Source: Sycon ciliatum
Taxonomy: Eukaryota; Porifera; Calcarea; Leucosolenida; Sycettidae
Length of the DNA stretch: 64,000 nucleotides
Direction of reading: 5' to 3'
NCBI RefSeq assembly: GCF_964019385.1
Contig: NC_088649.1
Location: 21,253,075-21,317,074 of the forward strand
Shown here: positions 1-10,448 of the stretch, piece by piece
How positions within the stretch are numbered: position 1 is the first letter of the stretch
How the letters are laid out: the number at the start of each line of letters is the position of its first letter
Translations under genes and position numbers: made by a program
Notes under the pieces: generated by a model
Seen by the model: the letters and a program-made list of their open reading frames with translations, nothing else
Database searches by the model: none
Told to the model about the DNA's origin: nothing

Positions 1-1030
1 TCATGCAAGGCAGCTGGTTAAAGTGGAGAGACACGATGTTTGAAGACCTCACTTGGAAAAAACTGTTGTACGAAGGCTACGGGAGAACTTTCTCCTTTCA
101 ACTAAACTGTGTATTAAACACACTACCAACAGTTGACAATCTGAGGAGGTAGGGTAACTCTGTGGTCGAACAACAATGCCCTCTATGCAACAGGCAAGCT
201 ACGCTCCGTCACATATTATCAGCATGTCCAACAGCCCTCCACCAGGGCAGATATATCTGGCGCCACGACAACGTACTGAAATGCATAGTAAAACTAGTAA
301 ACGAAACCATCCAAACTTATCAAAAGGCCACGGCATCAGCAGAAACGCAGAGTAATCAGAAGAGAATTGATTACATAACTTTCTGCAAGGCAGGAGAGAA
401 TCTCCCCAAACAGCCCCCCTCCCAACGCAAACGGCTAAATGACCAATTCGTAACTAGCTCAGCAGACTGGCAGGTCCTGGTGGACATGAAGGATGAGAAA
501 CTTGTTTTCCCCCACTTCATAGCACCTACAACCTGTCGTCCAGACATAGTGCTCTTCAACAAAGAATTGAGAAGAGTTCTGTGGCTGGAACTCACGGTAT
601 GTAGTGAAGATCGCTTTGCACAATCGCGCGAAATCAAAATCGAATGCTATCGTCACCTTCATAACGCGTGTGTAAGGAATGGCTGGGAGACGGAAAGTCA
701 CACAGCAGAGGTGGGAGCGAGAGGCGCCATATCCACCAGCTTGGATTCCTTCGCGAGATCCTTGCGCTGCACTAAGGAACAGCGCAGGCTCTTGCGGAGG
801 AATTGTCGCCAAGCAGCGCTGAACTCAAGCTATGTCCTATGGCTAAAGGCGAAGGGAGCGAACATGGCGCGACTGGCCGTTGTATTAAAACTGTTTGGTG
901 AACCTGTTGTAGAGCACTTGGTGGGCGATCGGCCACCCAGCGAGGATAGTTGGACGTCCTTAAAATCAAGATTTGAACTCGCCATTCCGGCCTCTAAAGG
1001 GCCGGGGGTGGACGATCGCCAACCTTGCCA
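1..1030 (+). pseudogene. 3' part of an R2-type non-LTR retrotransposon ORF (zinc finger plus restriction-like endonuclease)
   Basis: One frame is open from base 3 to beyond 1000 except for a TAG at 150-152. Reading through it, the protein contains CPLCNRQATLRHILSAC (C-x2-C-x7-H-x4-C), followed about 110 residues later by CRPDIVL and WLELTVCSE. That order, a CCHC finger and then an RPD...E motif, is typical of the C-terminus of R2/NeSL-type LINEs, where it forms a DNA-nicking restriction-like endonuclease. The reverse transcriptase would lie upstream, outside the window. The TAG falls where a Trp codon seems likely (inference), so the copy is probably dead. The frame stays nominally open to a stop at 1254-1256, but its last 50 codons belong to the foldback element that follows. 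Confidence 0.7.
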
Positions 1031-1103
1031 ACCTCTCGTAGTCACTTGTTCTTGTCGAATCGTTATTTTCATAGCCTACTCGACATTCGCTCTACAAATT
1101 ACC

Positions 1104-1536
1104 ATTATAGAAATAAAAACTGCTTTATGGCAGTTTTCTAAAAAAAGTTATTGTGTTCTAGTCCATGGACCTCGTCTAAAAAGTAAGAAATTAACGAAAT
1201 GTGATAGCCGAAAATTAAAATTTCACACAAAACCTCACAATAATCACGACACTTGAAGATCTAATAGTACGGCTTTCAACACTTGTTTATTCCGACACTT
1301 GTACTTGTACAAGTACATGTACTGCGCCAACATGCTTGCATACATGTATGAAAGAGGACCACGAGGGGAAAAGGTCGTCTCGCATCCTGTGTGTGATTAT
1401 TGTGAGGTTTTGTGTGAAATTTTAATTTTCGGCTATCACATTTCGTTAATTTCTTACTTTTTAGACGAGGTCCACGGACTAGAACACAATAACTTTTTTT
1501 AGAAAACTGCCATAAAGCAGTTTTTATTTCTATAAT
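1104..1536. mobile_element. Foldback element with ~145-bp inverted arms
   Basis: Bases 1104-1248 are repeated as reverse complement at 1393-1536 with about one mismatch. The outer ends read ATTATAGAAATAAAAACTGC and its complement. The central 144 bases have no recognisable coding content. No target duplication is clear. It sits immediately after the retrotransposon ORF and supplies that frame's stop codon. It is probably a non-autonomous MITE/foldback of unknown superfamily. Confidence 0.75.
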
Positions 1537-3130
1537 TTCTTTTTTTTTTTTGGCTAAAGGATATAATTGTGTAACAAATGGAATGCCCTAATGATGGCCT
1601 ACATGTAGCGCCTCTGCATGTTATTATTATTTTATTTATTTTACTAGGGTGTTTCCCACAGACCTATGTTCTTCTTACGGCAGCCCCTACATGTATGTGT
1701 ATCATATCAAATTCAATACCGTATTACACGCATTGATGTGCAAGCCTTTTCTTGCAGAAAATGGAACTAGTCTTGCATACATGTATTCATGTTCTTCTGC
1801 AGGGGAATCATATGGGTCGTGGCGGTGATACTTTTTTTATACGCAAGTCATTCTGTGGATGTTGCCGAATTTCATGACTGTCATAAAATTGTCTTGTCTT
1901 TCAGAAAATTCAGATGTCCACACCCTAAATCACATTTACTTGAGAATTGTAACCAGGTGTGTGCCGCAGATGTTTTTGTTGATTCTGTGTTTATAATTGT
2001 AGTCATGGGTTGTCGTGATAAGGTCATCCGGCATCATATTGTAGTGAAATCGTAATCCTGTTGATGTCGATAAAACTTTTGGAAGTAGTTCAATGACTTC
2101 AAAGTGTCCACGATTGTCTAAAACAACACAGCAAAGTAGGAACAATAAACATGCATTAAAATGTAAACAAATACATCGCTGAGTCCGACACCTCGTTCCA
2201 ACAACTACACTGATCCTGAGGATATAAGGGGCAAGGATATATATTATGGTTTTAGGTACTGAGAGATAAACAAGGCACTCCATAATAGTAAAATGTTACA
2301 CGACTTCGGGGGAGTATGAATGATATCCAGTCAAACCTCTTTAGGACGAACATCAAGGGACCGATGGCATTTGCTCTGTGAATTTGTGTTAACCCTATTT
2401 TATAACGAGTGAATACAATTATTTCTCCAATAGAGACACGAATAGATTTCTTCTACAGCGAAAGATTCTAAGCCGGACCAAACCATTGACTCGTCTTTTA
2501 TGAAACAAATGAGTCACTGAACCTTTCTTTAGCAACATGATGGCAACTGAAACAACAACAGAGAAAATACGATACATGTATAGCACATTCTTGCAGGTAC
2601 TACAAACAGATTGCAGATCGTAATTCTTGCTCTACCGGTACGCAACTTTATTTGGGGCAGTGCAATCTCGGCGCTACTCACAAATCAAACAGCCCAGACT
2701 CGAGTAAACAAATCCAATCGTACGAGATTTTCACGAGACGAGACTGCACCCATTGGCTTGTTTCGTATGAAGCAAACAAGTCACTGAATGCATGAACCTC
2801 TCCATATAATGGAGATTTTCCCTGATATGCGAATTTATTTTGCATACTAGTACTCGGCCAATGCGTCTTTGAACCTTTCCCTCCAGATTGGGAACTGCCA
2901 ACGATGCTATGCCACTGCAAAATTCAGATTCTACCCTATGATCGGAGCACGGAATGCCGGAAGCAATCATGACCAGTGCCTTACTTGTAACGTACCAATG
3001 TACAATGAACATGAGTATTTCGACAACACATCTATTTAAAGCCTCAGCAGCAACATAAGCCTTACCGTCAAGAAGGTGAACTCGCGTTCTTCGGACTGTT
3101 GGCAAGGGCAAGGAGAAACGAATGGATCTA
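1537..3130. other. No recognisable gene
   Basis: Only short open frames are present, the longest being 162 codons on the minus strand at 2731-3219. None has a recognisable motif or a convincing splice context. A short T-run and an ATTATTATTTT stretch lie near 1540-1640. Confidence 0.6.
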
Positions 3131-3455
3131 AATCCGAATAAAATCAGCACACGTTTCCGTAAATGAAAGGGTGAGCATAAGCAAATGAATCGAAGGAAGC
3201 TGGTCAACTCAGAGATCACTTGTCATTGAGTATTCCGTAAAAGGAAGCCTCGACAGCAGAAAAGCTAAATTTAGAAAAGAGATCCTGTCAGCTTTTCCAT
3301 TATTAATTTTATTGTATTCCACCTAAAATCAGCACACTTTTCGTAAATGAAAGAGTCAACACAATTACAAGCAAATGAATCAAAGGGAACTGGTCAACTC
3401 ACCTGTCATTGAGTAATATTCCGTGAAAAGAGGTCTCAGCAGAGCCGAAGCGAAA
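3130..3455. repeat. Diverged direct duplication (~130 bp units)
   Basis: The block around 3138-3262 (AAATCAGCACAC ... CTGGTCAACTCA ... TCATTGAGTA) recurs at about 3324-3447 in the same order with substitutions and small indels. The spacer is about 60 bases. No coding function is seen. Confidence 0.65.
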
Positions 3456-3628
3456 TAAGCCAGGACACGAAATATCCGAAACAGCTCATGCAAGAAGCAG
3501 TTCCAAAGAAGGAAGTTCCTCGCGCATGCACATCCGAAAACGGACTGCACTGCGCGTGTACTGCATGCAACACAATGTCTGCCGTGCACGTGCACAGCAC
3601 GCAGCTACCACGCGTTAGTAGATCTAAT

Positions 3629-3735
3629 ACCGAGCACCTTACGTAGAAACCAGGGAGTCGTATAGACCCCTGGTAGAAACTTACGTAGCCTAAGTGAAGT
3701 ACCGAGCACCTTACGTAGAAACTTACGTAGCATAG
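3629..3735. repeat. Short direct repeats ending in ACGTAGAAAC
   Basis: TACCGAGCACCTTACGTAG occurs at about 3629 and again at about 3700, with further TTACGTAG copies between and after. This is a local 70-bp duplication with palindromic TACGTA cores. Confidence 0.6.
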
Positions 3736-3987
3736 CGGTGTCGTTTTTTCTGCCATGTGAACACAATAATAGAAAAGCTGACAGGATCGCTTTTCTAAAT
3801 ACATCACAACGCAACTACCTGTACATGACACACCATACCATACGGACACAACCACACCCCAACTGTACTGGGGGCCTATCTCTTCGAATTGCATTATATG
3901 AGTTTCTTTTTCCTTTTTTCTTTACCCGTTACTGTCTAAAAAGCAGTCGAAACGGTTTTTATCCACCATTTGATGGTGAGCATTTCC

Positions 3988-4863
3988 CTCTTCTTCTCTT
4001 CTTCTTCTTCTTCTTCTTCTTCTTCTTCTTCTTCTTCTTCTTCTTCTTCTTCTTCTTCTTCTTCTTCTTCTTCTTCTTCTTCTTCTTCTTCTTCTTCTTC
4101 TTCTTCTTCTTCTTCTTCTTCTTCTTCTTCTTCTTCTTCTTCTTCTTCTTCTTCTTCTTCTCTTCTTCTTCTTCTTCTTCTTCTTCTTCTTCTTCTTCTT
4201 CTTCTTCTTCTTCTTCTTCTTCTTCTTCTTCTTCTTCTTCTTCTTCTTCTTCTTCTTCTTCTTCTTCTTCTTCTTTCTTCTTCTTCTTCTTTTCTTTTTT
4301 CTTCTTTTTCTTCTTCTTCTTCTTCTTCTTCTTCTTCTTCTTCTTCTTCTTCTTCTTCTTCTTCTTCTTCTTCTTCTTCTTCTTCTTCTTCTTCTTCTTC
4401 TTCTTCTTCTTCTTCTTCTTCTTCTTCTTCTTCTTCTTCTTCTTCTTCTTCTTCTTCTTCTTCTTCTTCTTCTTCTTCTTCTTCTTCTTCTTCTTCTTCT
4501 TCTTCTTCTTCTTCTTCTTCTTCTTCTTCTTCTTCTTCTTCTTCTTCTTCTTCTTCTTCTTCTCTTCTTCTTCTTCTTCTTCTTCTTCTTCTTCTTCTTC
4601 TTCTTCTTCTTCTTCTTCTTCTTCTTCTTCTTCTTCTTCTTCTTCTTCTTCTTCTTCTTCTTCTTCTTCTTCTTCTTCTTCTTCTTCTTCTTCTTCTTCT
4701 TCTTCTTCTTTTCTTCTTCTTCTTCTTCTTCTTCTTCTTCTTCTTCTTCTTCTTCTTCTTCTTCTTCTCTTCTTCTTCTTCTTCTTCTTCTTCTTTCCTT
4801 CTTCTTCTTCTTTCTTCCTTCTTCTTCTTCTTCTTCTTCTTCTTCTTCTTCTTCTTCTTCTTG
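3988..4863. repeat. Giant (TTC)n / (GAA)n tract, ~875 bp
   Basis: Nearly pure TTC triplets with a few phase slips (near 4160, 4275-4310, 4563, 4710, 4768 and 4796-4820). It continues directly into a TTGG tetranucleotide tail at 4862-4880, which belongs to the 3' end of the minus-strand LINE beside it. The long Phe/Ser/Leu or Lys/Glu/Arg open frames here are repeat artefacts. Uninterrupted purine/pyrimidine asymmetry of this length can form triplex DNA (known for GAA tracts). Confidence 0.95.
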
Positions 4864-6530
4864 TTGGTTGGTTGGTTGGTTTTTATTTCACTTCGCACAT
4901 TCAAACGGGATGACGACCCAATAAAATGACGGCGAAGGCTTAGCCTAGAAGTGGCTATGGAAGAACATAGTAAAAGCTATGGAAGCACATAGTAAGAGAA
5001 TAGGATACTAATAACTGCGGGTAAACGGGGGGAGAGAGAGAATACGATGTATCTGTGATACTACGTGCGGGTTACTGAACTGCACGGGGAGGGAGAGCAG
5101 AGCACATCAGCAGCAACTCGAACTACTCCCTACAGGCGTATGGTACACATGCATGCTTAAACCCAGGTAGCCGGGTAATTGTGCGGACCTCACCAGGGAG
5201 AGCGTTCCACAGCAGAGCACCAGCAACAGAAAATCTCCGCTGACCGCGGCGGCTACGGTTTGCCTGGCTTAGTAGGCCATTTGACTGCTGATGGCGGGTA
5301 GGGGTGCCTTGTGCCGGGGTCAGAAGCTGGGCGAGCACAGGGCTGGTGCGGGCGTTGATGCACCGCCAGATGGTGATCAATATTTTCTGCCTGTAGAGCT
5401 CGCTGACACGGTACAGGGAGGAGCAGTGAGCAGCGGCTGCATGGCTGTCCGGGGCGGGTTGCCATCGATACAGCGGATGGCTCTGTTTTGCGTGGTTTGC
5501 AGTCGTTTCAGTTGACCCTCTCGCATTGCGGCTGAAAAACAGCAGGAGCCATAAAGCAGGTCGGGCATTATGACCGCCTTCACATACACCTGACGAGAGC
5601 GTCTTGATAGGCTTCGGCGTGCCCGCCACAAGGCGCCAATTTTCTTGGCAACCTTGGTGACCACATAGTTTACATGGGTGTCCCAATCTAGGCGATTGTC
5701 AAGGTGAACGCCGAGGTAGCGCGCAGAAGACGCTGAGGGGAGGAGACAGTCGCCGCTTTTGACTGTTACTTCCTGTACATGCTGCTGGGGAGAGATAGTC
5801 AGAACCTGGCTCTTGGTGGCGTTCAAGATAAGGCCTCGGGACTTCAGCCAACCGGCCAGAGCAGTTGCCGCTGTGGTGAGGGTTCTGGACGCTTCCGCCG
5901 CTGAGGCCTGGGAGTCGTACAGGGCTATGTCGTCTGCAAATTGTACACTTGGCACAGGCGAGGAAACCAAAGGGACATCGCGTGTGTATATACTGAAGAG
6001 GACAGGGCCGAGAACAGAGCCTTGGGGCACTCCGCAGGTGCAAGCCAGAGCAGGGCTGGTTGAAGCGAGATGAGGATCTGCTGCTTGCGGCCGGACAAGT
6101 AGTCGACGAACCAACTAAGGGCTTTTCCAGAAATTCCAACCGCAAGGAGGTCTTGAATTAACTTGTCGTGGTGCACTTTATCAAAAGCCTTCGACATGTC
6201 TAATAGGCACAGCCCTGTGGTCTTGCCACTGTCTCTCGCCTTCTGCAGATTATCAGTCAGCACACAGAGGGCGTCTTCCGTGGAACATTTCTTGCGGAAG
6301 GCAAATTGTGTTTCGGGTAATGCCTGGGTCAAGTCCAAATGACGAACTAACTGGTGTTGCACTACCCTCTCCAGCAACTTGGACACTATTGGGAGAAGGG
6401 ATACAGGCCTATAGTTGGTGGGGACTGATGGGTCACCGGCCTTGTACAGTGGCACGACAGACGCCAATTTAAATGCGGATGGAATGGTTCCAGTCCTCAG
6501 CGAGGTGCAGAACAGCACAGCAAGAGAATA
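4864..6530 (-). mobile_element. 5'-truncated CR1/L2-like LINE, copy A
   Basis: On the minus strand the element runs from a truncation at about 6530, where it abuts a GAA tract, through reverse-transcriptase coding sequence to a 3' UTR. The UTR ends in CCGTTTGAATGTGCGAAG, then TGAAATAAAAA and a (CCAA)n tail. The same 3' end is found in copies B (7115-7160) and C (~9250-9302), so the three belong to one family. Tails made of short tandem repeats rather than poly(A) are known in CR1/L2-related LINEs. Confidence 0.8.
5123..6518 (-). pseudogene. Reverse transcriptase of LINE copy A, frameshifted
   Basis: Three overlapping minus-strand frames (6518 down to about 6070, about 6070 to 5425, and about 5425 to 5123) together give one RT with its C-terminal region. 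Seen in order: LYKAGDPSVPTNYRPVSLL, SKAFDKVHHDKL, GVPQGSVLGP, the catalytic QFADDIAL (FADD box), KSQVLTIS, RYLGVHLDNRLDW, and a tail with NALPGEV just before the stop. Two frameshifts are needed, so this copy cannot make a full protein. The first two RT blocks and any apurinic endonuclease domain are missing because of 5' truncation. Family placement (CR1/L2, Jockey superfamily) is by motif style. Confidence 0.85.
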
Positions 6531-6704
6531 TCTTCTTCTTCTTCTTCTTCTTCTTCTTCTTCTTCTTCTTCTTCTTCTTCTTCTTCTTCTTCTTCTTCTT
6601 CTTCTTCTTCTTCTTCTTCTTCTTTTCTTCTTCTTCTTCTTTCTTCTTCTTCTTCTTCTTCTTCTTCTTCTTCTTCTTCTTCTTCTTCTTCTTCTTCTTC
6701 TTCT

Positions 6705-6749
<45 letters not shown>

Positions 6750-7114
6750 TTCTTCTTCTTCTTCTTCTTCTTCTTCTTCTTCTTCTTCTTCTTCTTCTCT
6801 TCTTCTTCTTCTTCTTCTTCTTCTTCTTCTTCTTCTTCTTCTTCTTCTTCTTCTTCTTCTTCTTCTTCTTCTTCTTCTTCTTCTTCTTCTTCTTCTTCTT
6901 CTTCTTCTTCTTCTTCTTCTTCTTCTTCTTCTTCTTCTTCTCTTCTTCTTCTTCTTCTTCTTCTTCTTCTTCTTCTTCTTCTTCTTCTTCTTCTTCTTCT
7001 TCTTCTTCTTCTTCTTCTTCTTCTTCTTCTTCTTCTTCTTCTTCTTCTTCTTCTTCTTCTTCTTCTTCTTCTTCTTCTTCTTCTTCTTCTTCTTCTTCTT
7101 CTTCCTTCTTCTTG
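6531..7114. repeat. Second giant (TTC)n / (GAA)n tract, ~580 bp
   Basis: TTC triplets with phase slips near 6625, 6640, 6704, 6725, 6798 and 6940. On the minus strand it lies between the 3' tail of LINE copy B and the 5' truncation point of LINE copy A, so one tract is bounded by LINE sequence on both sides. Confidence 0.95.
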
Positions 7115-7160
7115 ATTGATTGATTGATTGATTTTATTTTACTTCGCAAGTTCAAACGGG
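7115..7160 (-). mobile_element. 3' end of LINE copy B
   Basis: Minus strand: CCCGTTTGAACTTGCGAAG, then TAAAATAAAA and a (TCAA)n tail of about five units that runs straight into the GAA tract. The rest of the copy is hidden by the assembly gap at 7161-7360. Confidence 0.75.
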
Positions 7161-7360
7161 NNNNNNNNNNNNNNNNNNNNNNNNNNNNNNNNNNNNNNNN
7201 NNNNNNNNNNNNNNNNNNNNNNNNNNNNNNNNNNNNNNNNNNNNNNNNNNNNNNNNNNNNNNNNNNNNNNNNNNNNNNNNNNNNNNNNNNNNNNNNNNNN
7301 NNNNNNNNNNNNNNNNNNNNNNNNNNNNNNNNNNNNNNNNNNNNNNNNNNNNNNNNNNNN
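7161..7360. other. Assembly gap (200 N)
   Basis: Two hundred N. Minus-strand LINE sequence enters on the left and plus-strand LINE sequence leaves on the right. The gap therefore covers at least one head-to-head junction, and its true length is unknown. Confidence 1.
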
Positions 7361-8986
7361 GTCTCGGATGCCTTCCACAGCATTGTACATGATCCGTCCC
7401 GTCCGGGCGCAGCTCCAGATTCCATTGGTCCACAGCCGCAAGGCTCAATGCTGACCTTCCAGTCAACCACCCCAGATGAGGTCAAGCACCTCCTGGAACG
7501 GATAAATCCCTGCAAAGCCACAGGCAGTGATGGGATTCCTGGGTGTCTGCTACGTGCTTGCGCTGACCTGTTGGCTCCATCGCTTTCAGTGCTCTTCAGC
7601 TCATCGCTGAGGCATGGTGAAGTCCCTCTGGCTTTCAAACATGCTGTAATAAGCCCTCTCTTCAAAGCTGGCGATCCATCGGTAGCTGCAAATTATCGTC
7701 CTGTGTCGCTCCTGCCGATCGTTTCCAAACTACTCGAGAAGATAGTCCAGAAGCAACTTGTTGCACATCTGGAGCGATCATGTGCCATACCACCGACTCA
7801 GTTTGCCTTCCGCCGTGAGCACTCCACAGAGGACGCCCTAGTTGTAGCAACAGATGCCATCTTAAAGGCCCGGGACTACAAGTTGACCACAGGCGTCTGC
7901 CTAATCGACATGTCAAAAGCCTTTGACAAGGTCAATCACAGCCAACTGGTCCAGGACCTATTCGATCTCGGCCTGGACAATGCCTCCCTTCGCTGGTTCT
8001 GCAGCTACTTAAGCGATCGAACCCAGCAAGTGCGCATTGGCCCCACCTACAGTGTTGCTGCTAAGTGCTCATCTGGTGTACCTCAGGGCTCGGTCCTAGG
8101 ACCGATCCTGTTTAGCATGTACACCCGTGATGTCCCTGCCATAGCCCATCCTGCTCCATCTCTGCAATTTGCCGATGACATTGCAGTGCACTGCCACAGA
8201 AAATCAGTGCTAGCCACATCAGCCTGCCTGTCAGGGGCCGTCACCAACGTCGCTGACTGGCTCAAGCATCGACATCTGCTACTAAATGACAAGAAGAGCC
8301 AGGTCCTGTCAATTGTACCACAACGCAATGCGGGTCAGCATGTCGCTGTCCGCTGCAACCAGACAGAGCTTCCCCTGAGCCCAACAGCAAGGTACCTCGG
8401 CGTGACCCTTGACGCCGCTGTGAAGTGGGACCCCCATGTTGACGCGATGGCGAAGAAAGTTGTGCAGAAGATTGGAGCATTGTGGCGGTCCCGCAGATGT
8501 CTGAGCCTCAGTAGTCGCATCCAGTATGTGAGGTCAGTCATCATGCCTGACCTCCTATATGGGTCTAACGCCTTCTCTTCCTCCCTCAAGGTTTCGCAGC
8601 TTGATCGCCTTCAGGTCCTGCAGAACCGAGCGGCGAGAGCGGTATACGGTTTGCCGCCTCACACCTCGGCTCAGCCTCTGCTCGAACGGATGTCCTTGTA
8701 CAGAGTTCGGGAGTGCTACGCCCAGAAGCGGCTCGTCCTGGTGTGGCGCTGTGTCAATGGGAAAGCCAGCAGTGTCCTCCAGGACCTATTCTCACCATCA
8801 GCTGGCAGCACCACCCGGCACCAGGTTTCCAGGGGCCTCACTGTCCCCTCGGCACAGTCAGAAGCCGGCAGATCTCGCCTGGCCTTTCAGGCAGCCTTGG
8901 CATGGAACGCTCTCCCAAGGAGTGTAAGGGAGATCAAGGCTGCCCAGCAATTTAAGCTTGCCTCCATCCCCTACAGCTTGCAATGA
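7361..8986 (+). CDS. Reverse transcriptase of LINE copy C (intact from the gap to the stop)
   Basis: An uninterrupted frame of 541 codons after the gap. RT signatures in order: INPCKATGSDGIPGCLL, LFKAGDPSVAANYRPVSLL, TQFAFRREHSTEDAL, IDMSKAFDKVNH, SGVPQGSVLGPILFSMY, the catalytic LQFADDIAV, KKSQVLSIV and ARYLGVTLDAAVKWD. These are followed by a typical CR1/L2-like C-terminal region with AWNALPRSVREI before the stop at 8984-8986. No frameshift or stop is seen, so this is the youngest or best-kept copy here. Its 5' part, including any endonuclease domain, lies in or beyond the gap. Compared with copy A the spacing of blocks is the same, but the sequence differs at many residues, so the two are not a recent duplication. 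Confidence 0.9.
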   Translation, partial: VSDAFHSIVHDPSRPGAAPDSIGPQPQGSMLTFQSTTPDEVKHLLERINPCKATGSDGIPGCLLRACADLLAPSLSVLFSSSLRHGEVPLAFKHAVISPLFKAGDPSVAANYRPVSLLPIVSKLLEKIVQKQLVAHLERSCAIPPTQFAFRREHSTEDALVVATDAILKARDYKLTTGVCLIDMSKAFDKVNHSQLVQDLFDLGLDNASLRWFCSYLSDRTQQVRIGPTYSVAAKCSSGVPQGSVLGPILFSMYTRDVPAIAHPAPSLQFADDIAVHCHRKSVLATSACLSGAVTNVADWLKHRHLLLNDKKSQVLSIVPQRNAGQHVAVRCNQTELPLSPTARYLGVTLDAAVKWDPHVDAMAKKVVQKIGALWRSRRCLSLSSRIQYVRSVIMPDLLYGSNAFSSSLKVSQLDRLQVLQNRAARAVYGLPPHTSAQPLLERMSLYRVRECYAQKRLVLVWRCVNGKASSVLQDLFSPSAGSTTRHQVSRGLTVPSAQSEAGRSRLAFQAALAWNALPRSVREIKAAQQFKLASIPYSLQ

Positions 8987-9302
8987 ATGCTCTGTCTGAC
9001 TTTTCCCGTCCACACACCACGTCATTTACTCTTCTCTGCGTGCTTGTGCGCTCAAGTTATGAACTCGTTGTGTTCCCTCTGTTGACGCTTCAAAATCGCT
9101 CTATTGACACTGCAAAATCGCTCTGTTGACGCTACAAAATTGCTTATCATCTCCCTCCCTCCCTGCCCCCCCCCCTCTCTCTCTCTATCCCTCTCTCTCT
9201 CTCTCCCCGTAGCTCTCTCCCTTTTGAAATTCGCTTCCATAGAATTGGGCACCATTGCCCGTTTGGCCTTGCGAAGCAAAATAAAAATCAACAACAACAA
9301 CA
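8987..9302 (+). mobile_element. 3' UTR and tail of LINE copy C
   Basis: Non-coding sequence after the stop. It contains two GACGCTNCAAAA-like repeats and a short CT stretch at 9161-9212, and ends with CCGTTTGGCCTTGCGAAGC, AAAATAAAAATCAA and a (CAA)n tail that merges into a (CT)n tract. The shared GCGAAG-x-AAAATAAA terminus ties it to copies A and B. Confidence 0.75.
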
Positions 9303-9303
9303 A

Positions 9304-9395
<92 letters not shown>

Positions 9396-9406
9396 CTCTC
9401 TTTCTC

Positions 9407-9466
<60 letters not shown>
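9303..9466. repeat. (CT)n / (AG)n microsatellite
   Basis: About 160 bases of CT repeats with a few T, A and G interruptions, starting directly at the LINE copy C tail. Confidence 0.95.
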
Positions 9467-9469
<3 letters not shown>

Positions 9470-9671
9470 AGCTCACAATTTGAATTTGAAGTTCTCCCAA
9501 TCCTTTCAAAATTTAATCACTTTCTTTTAACTCTGGTAGTTTCCAGAAACTGACCGCGTGGTTGGTCCCCTGGGGGGAGGGAAAAAGACCCAAGTGCCAT
9601 CAGTATGTGTGGCACGTGTTGTGAGCTGCCTTTGGAGTGAAAAACTTGTCGGCGCCTTCTAGCTTCAGCCT

Positions 9672-9742
9672 GGTCCCATAGCTCAGTGGTTAGAGCATTG
9701 CTCATGACAAGCAGGGTCCCAGGTTCGAGTCCTGGTGGGTCA
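9672..9742 (+). ncRNA. tRNA-like module 1 (tRNA-derived, probably not a working tRNA)
   Basis: A box TAGCTCAGTGGTTAGAGCA and B box GGTTCGAGTCC match the polymerase III internal promoter. The T arm CCAGG/CCTGG and D arm pair well. The acceptor GGTCCCA/TGGGTCA has mismatches. The anticodon loop folds as CATGACA with A at position 33, where a working tRNA has U. Transcription by Pol III is plausible; decoding is not. Confidence 0.6.
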
Positions 9743-9978
9743 GGCGTTTTTTTTCTCTTTTCAGGCAGTTCGCTTTCTCGACAGATCCTTTGAATTTGAA
9801 GTTCTCCCAATCCTTTCAAAATTTAATCACTTTCTTTTACCTCTGGTAGTTTCCAGAAACTGACCGTGGTTGGTCCCCTGGGGGAGGGAAAAAGACCCAA
9901 GTGCCATCAGTATGTGTGGCACGTGTTGTGAGCTGCCTTTGGAGTGAAAAACTTGTCGGCGCCTTCTAGCTGCAGCCT

Positions 9979-10049
9979 GGTCCAATAGCTCAGTGGTTAG
10001 AGCATTGCTCATGACAAGCAGGGTCCCAGGTTCGAGTCCTGGTGGGTCT
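9979..10049 (+). ncRNA. tRNA-like module 2
   Basis: Same module as at 9672-9742, with GGTCCAA at the 5' end, which weakens the acceptor stem. A and B boxes are intact. Confidence 0.55.
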
Positions 10050-10284
10050 GGCGTTTTTTTTTCTTTTCAGGTAGTTCACTTCCCCGACAGATCCTTTGAA
10101 TTTGAAGTTCTCCCAATCCTTTCAAAATTTAATCACTTTCTTTCACCTCTGGTAGTTTCCAGAAACTGACCGTGGTTGGTCCCCTGGGGGAGGGAAAAAG
10201 ACCCAAGTGCCATCAGTATGTGTGGCACGTGTTGTGAGCTGCCTTTGGAGTGAAAAACTTGTCAGCGCCTTCTAGCTTCAGCCT

Positions 10285-10355
10285 GGTCCCATAGCTCAGT
10301 GGTTAGAGCATTGCTCATGACAAGCAGGCCCCCAGGTTCGAGTCCTGGTGGGTCT
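10285..10355 (+). ncRNA. tRNA-like module 3
   Basis: Same module, with CC for TC in the variable region (GCAGGCCCCCAGG). A and B boxes are intact, followed by a T-run that could stop Pol III. Confidence 0.55.
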
Positions 10356-10448
10356 GGCGTTTTTTTCTCTTTTCAGGCAGTTCACTTCCCCGACAGATCC
10401 TTTGAATTATTATTATTATTATTATTTAAAAAGGCGACGTTGAGACAA

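Larger units (their letters stand above)
9477..10406 (+). repeat. Three tandem ~309-bp units, each with a tRNA-like module
   Basis: Units start at about 9477, 9788 and 10097 with AATTTGAAGTTCTCCCAATC and are about 97% alike. Each holds CTGACCGNGGTTGGTCCCCT, TGCCATCAGTATGTGTGGCA and, near its end, a tRNA-like module. The last unit runs into an ATT microsatellite at 10407. Inverted copies of the same unit occur at 12905-13400. This looks like a tRNA-derived SINE or satellite family, not an ordinary tRNA gene cluster. Confidence 0.8.

Noticed and set aside
371-1072. Minus-strand frames of 65-117 codons
   Set aside because: Shadows of the plus-strand retrotransposon ORF.
3738-4929. Long Phe/Ser/Leu and Lys/Glu/Arg open frames over the TTC tracts, also at 6415-7665
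   Set aside because: They are translations of a triplet repeat with no stop codons, not genes.
9104-9553. Arg/Glu or Leu/Ser frames over the CT tract
   Set aside because: Microsatellite artefacts.
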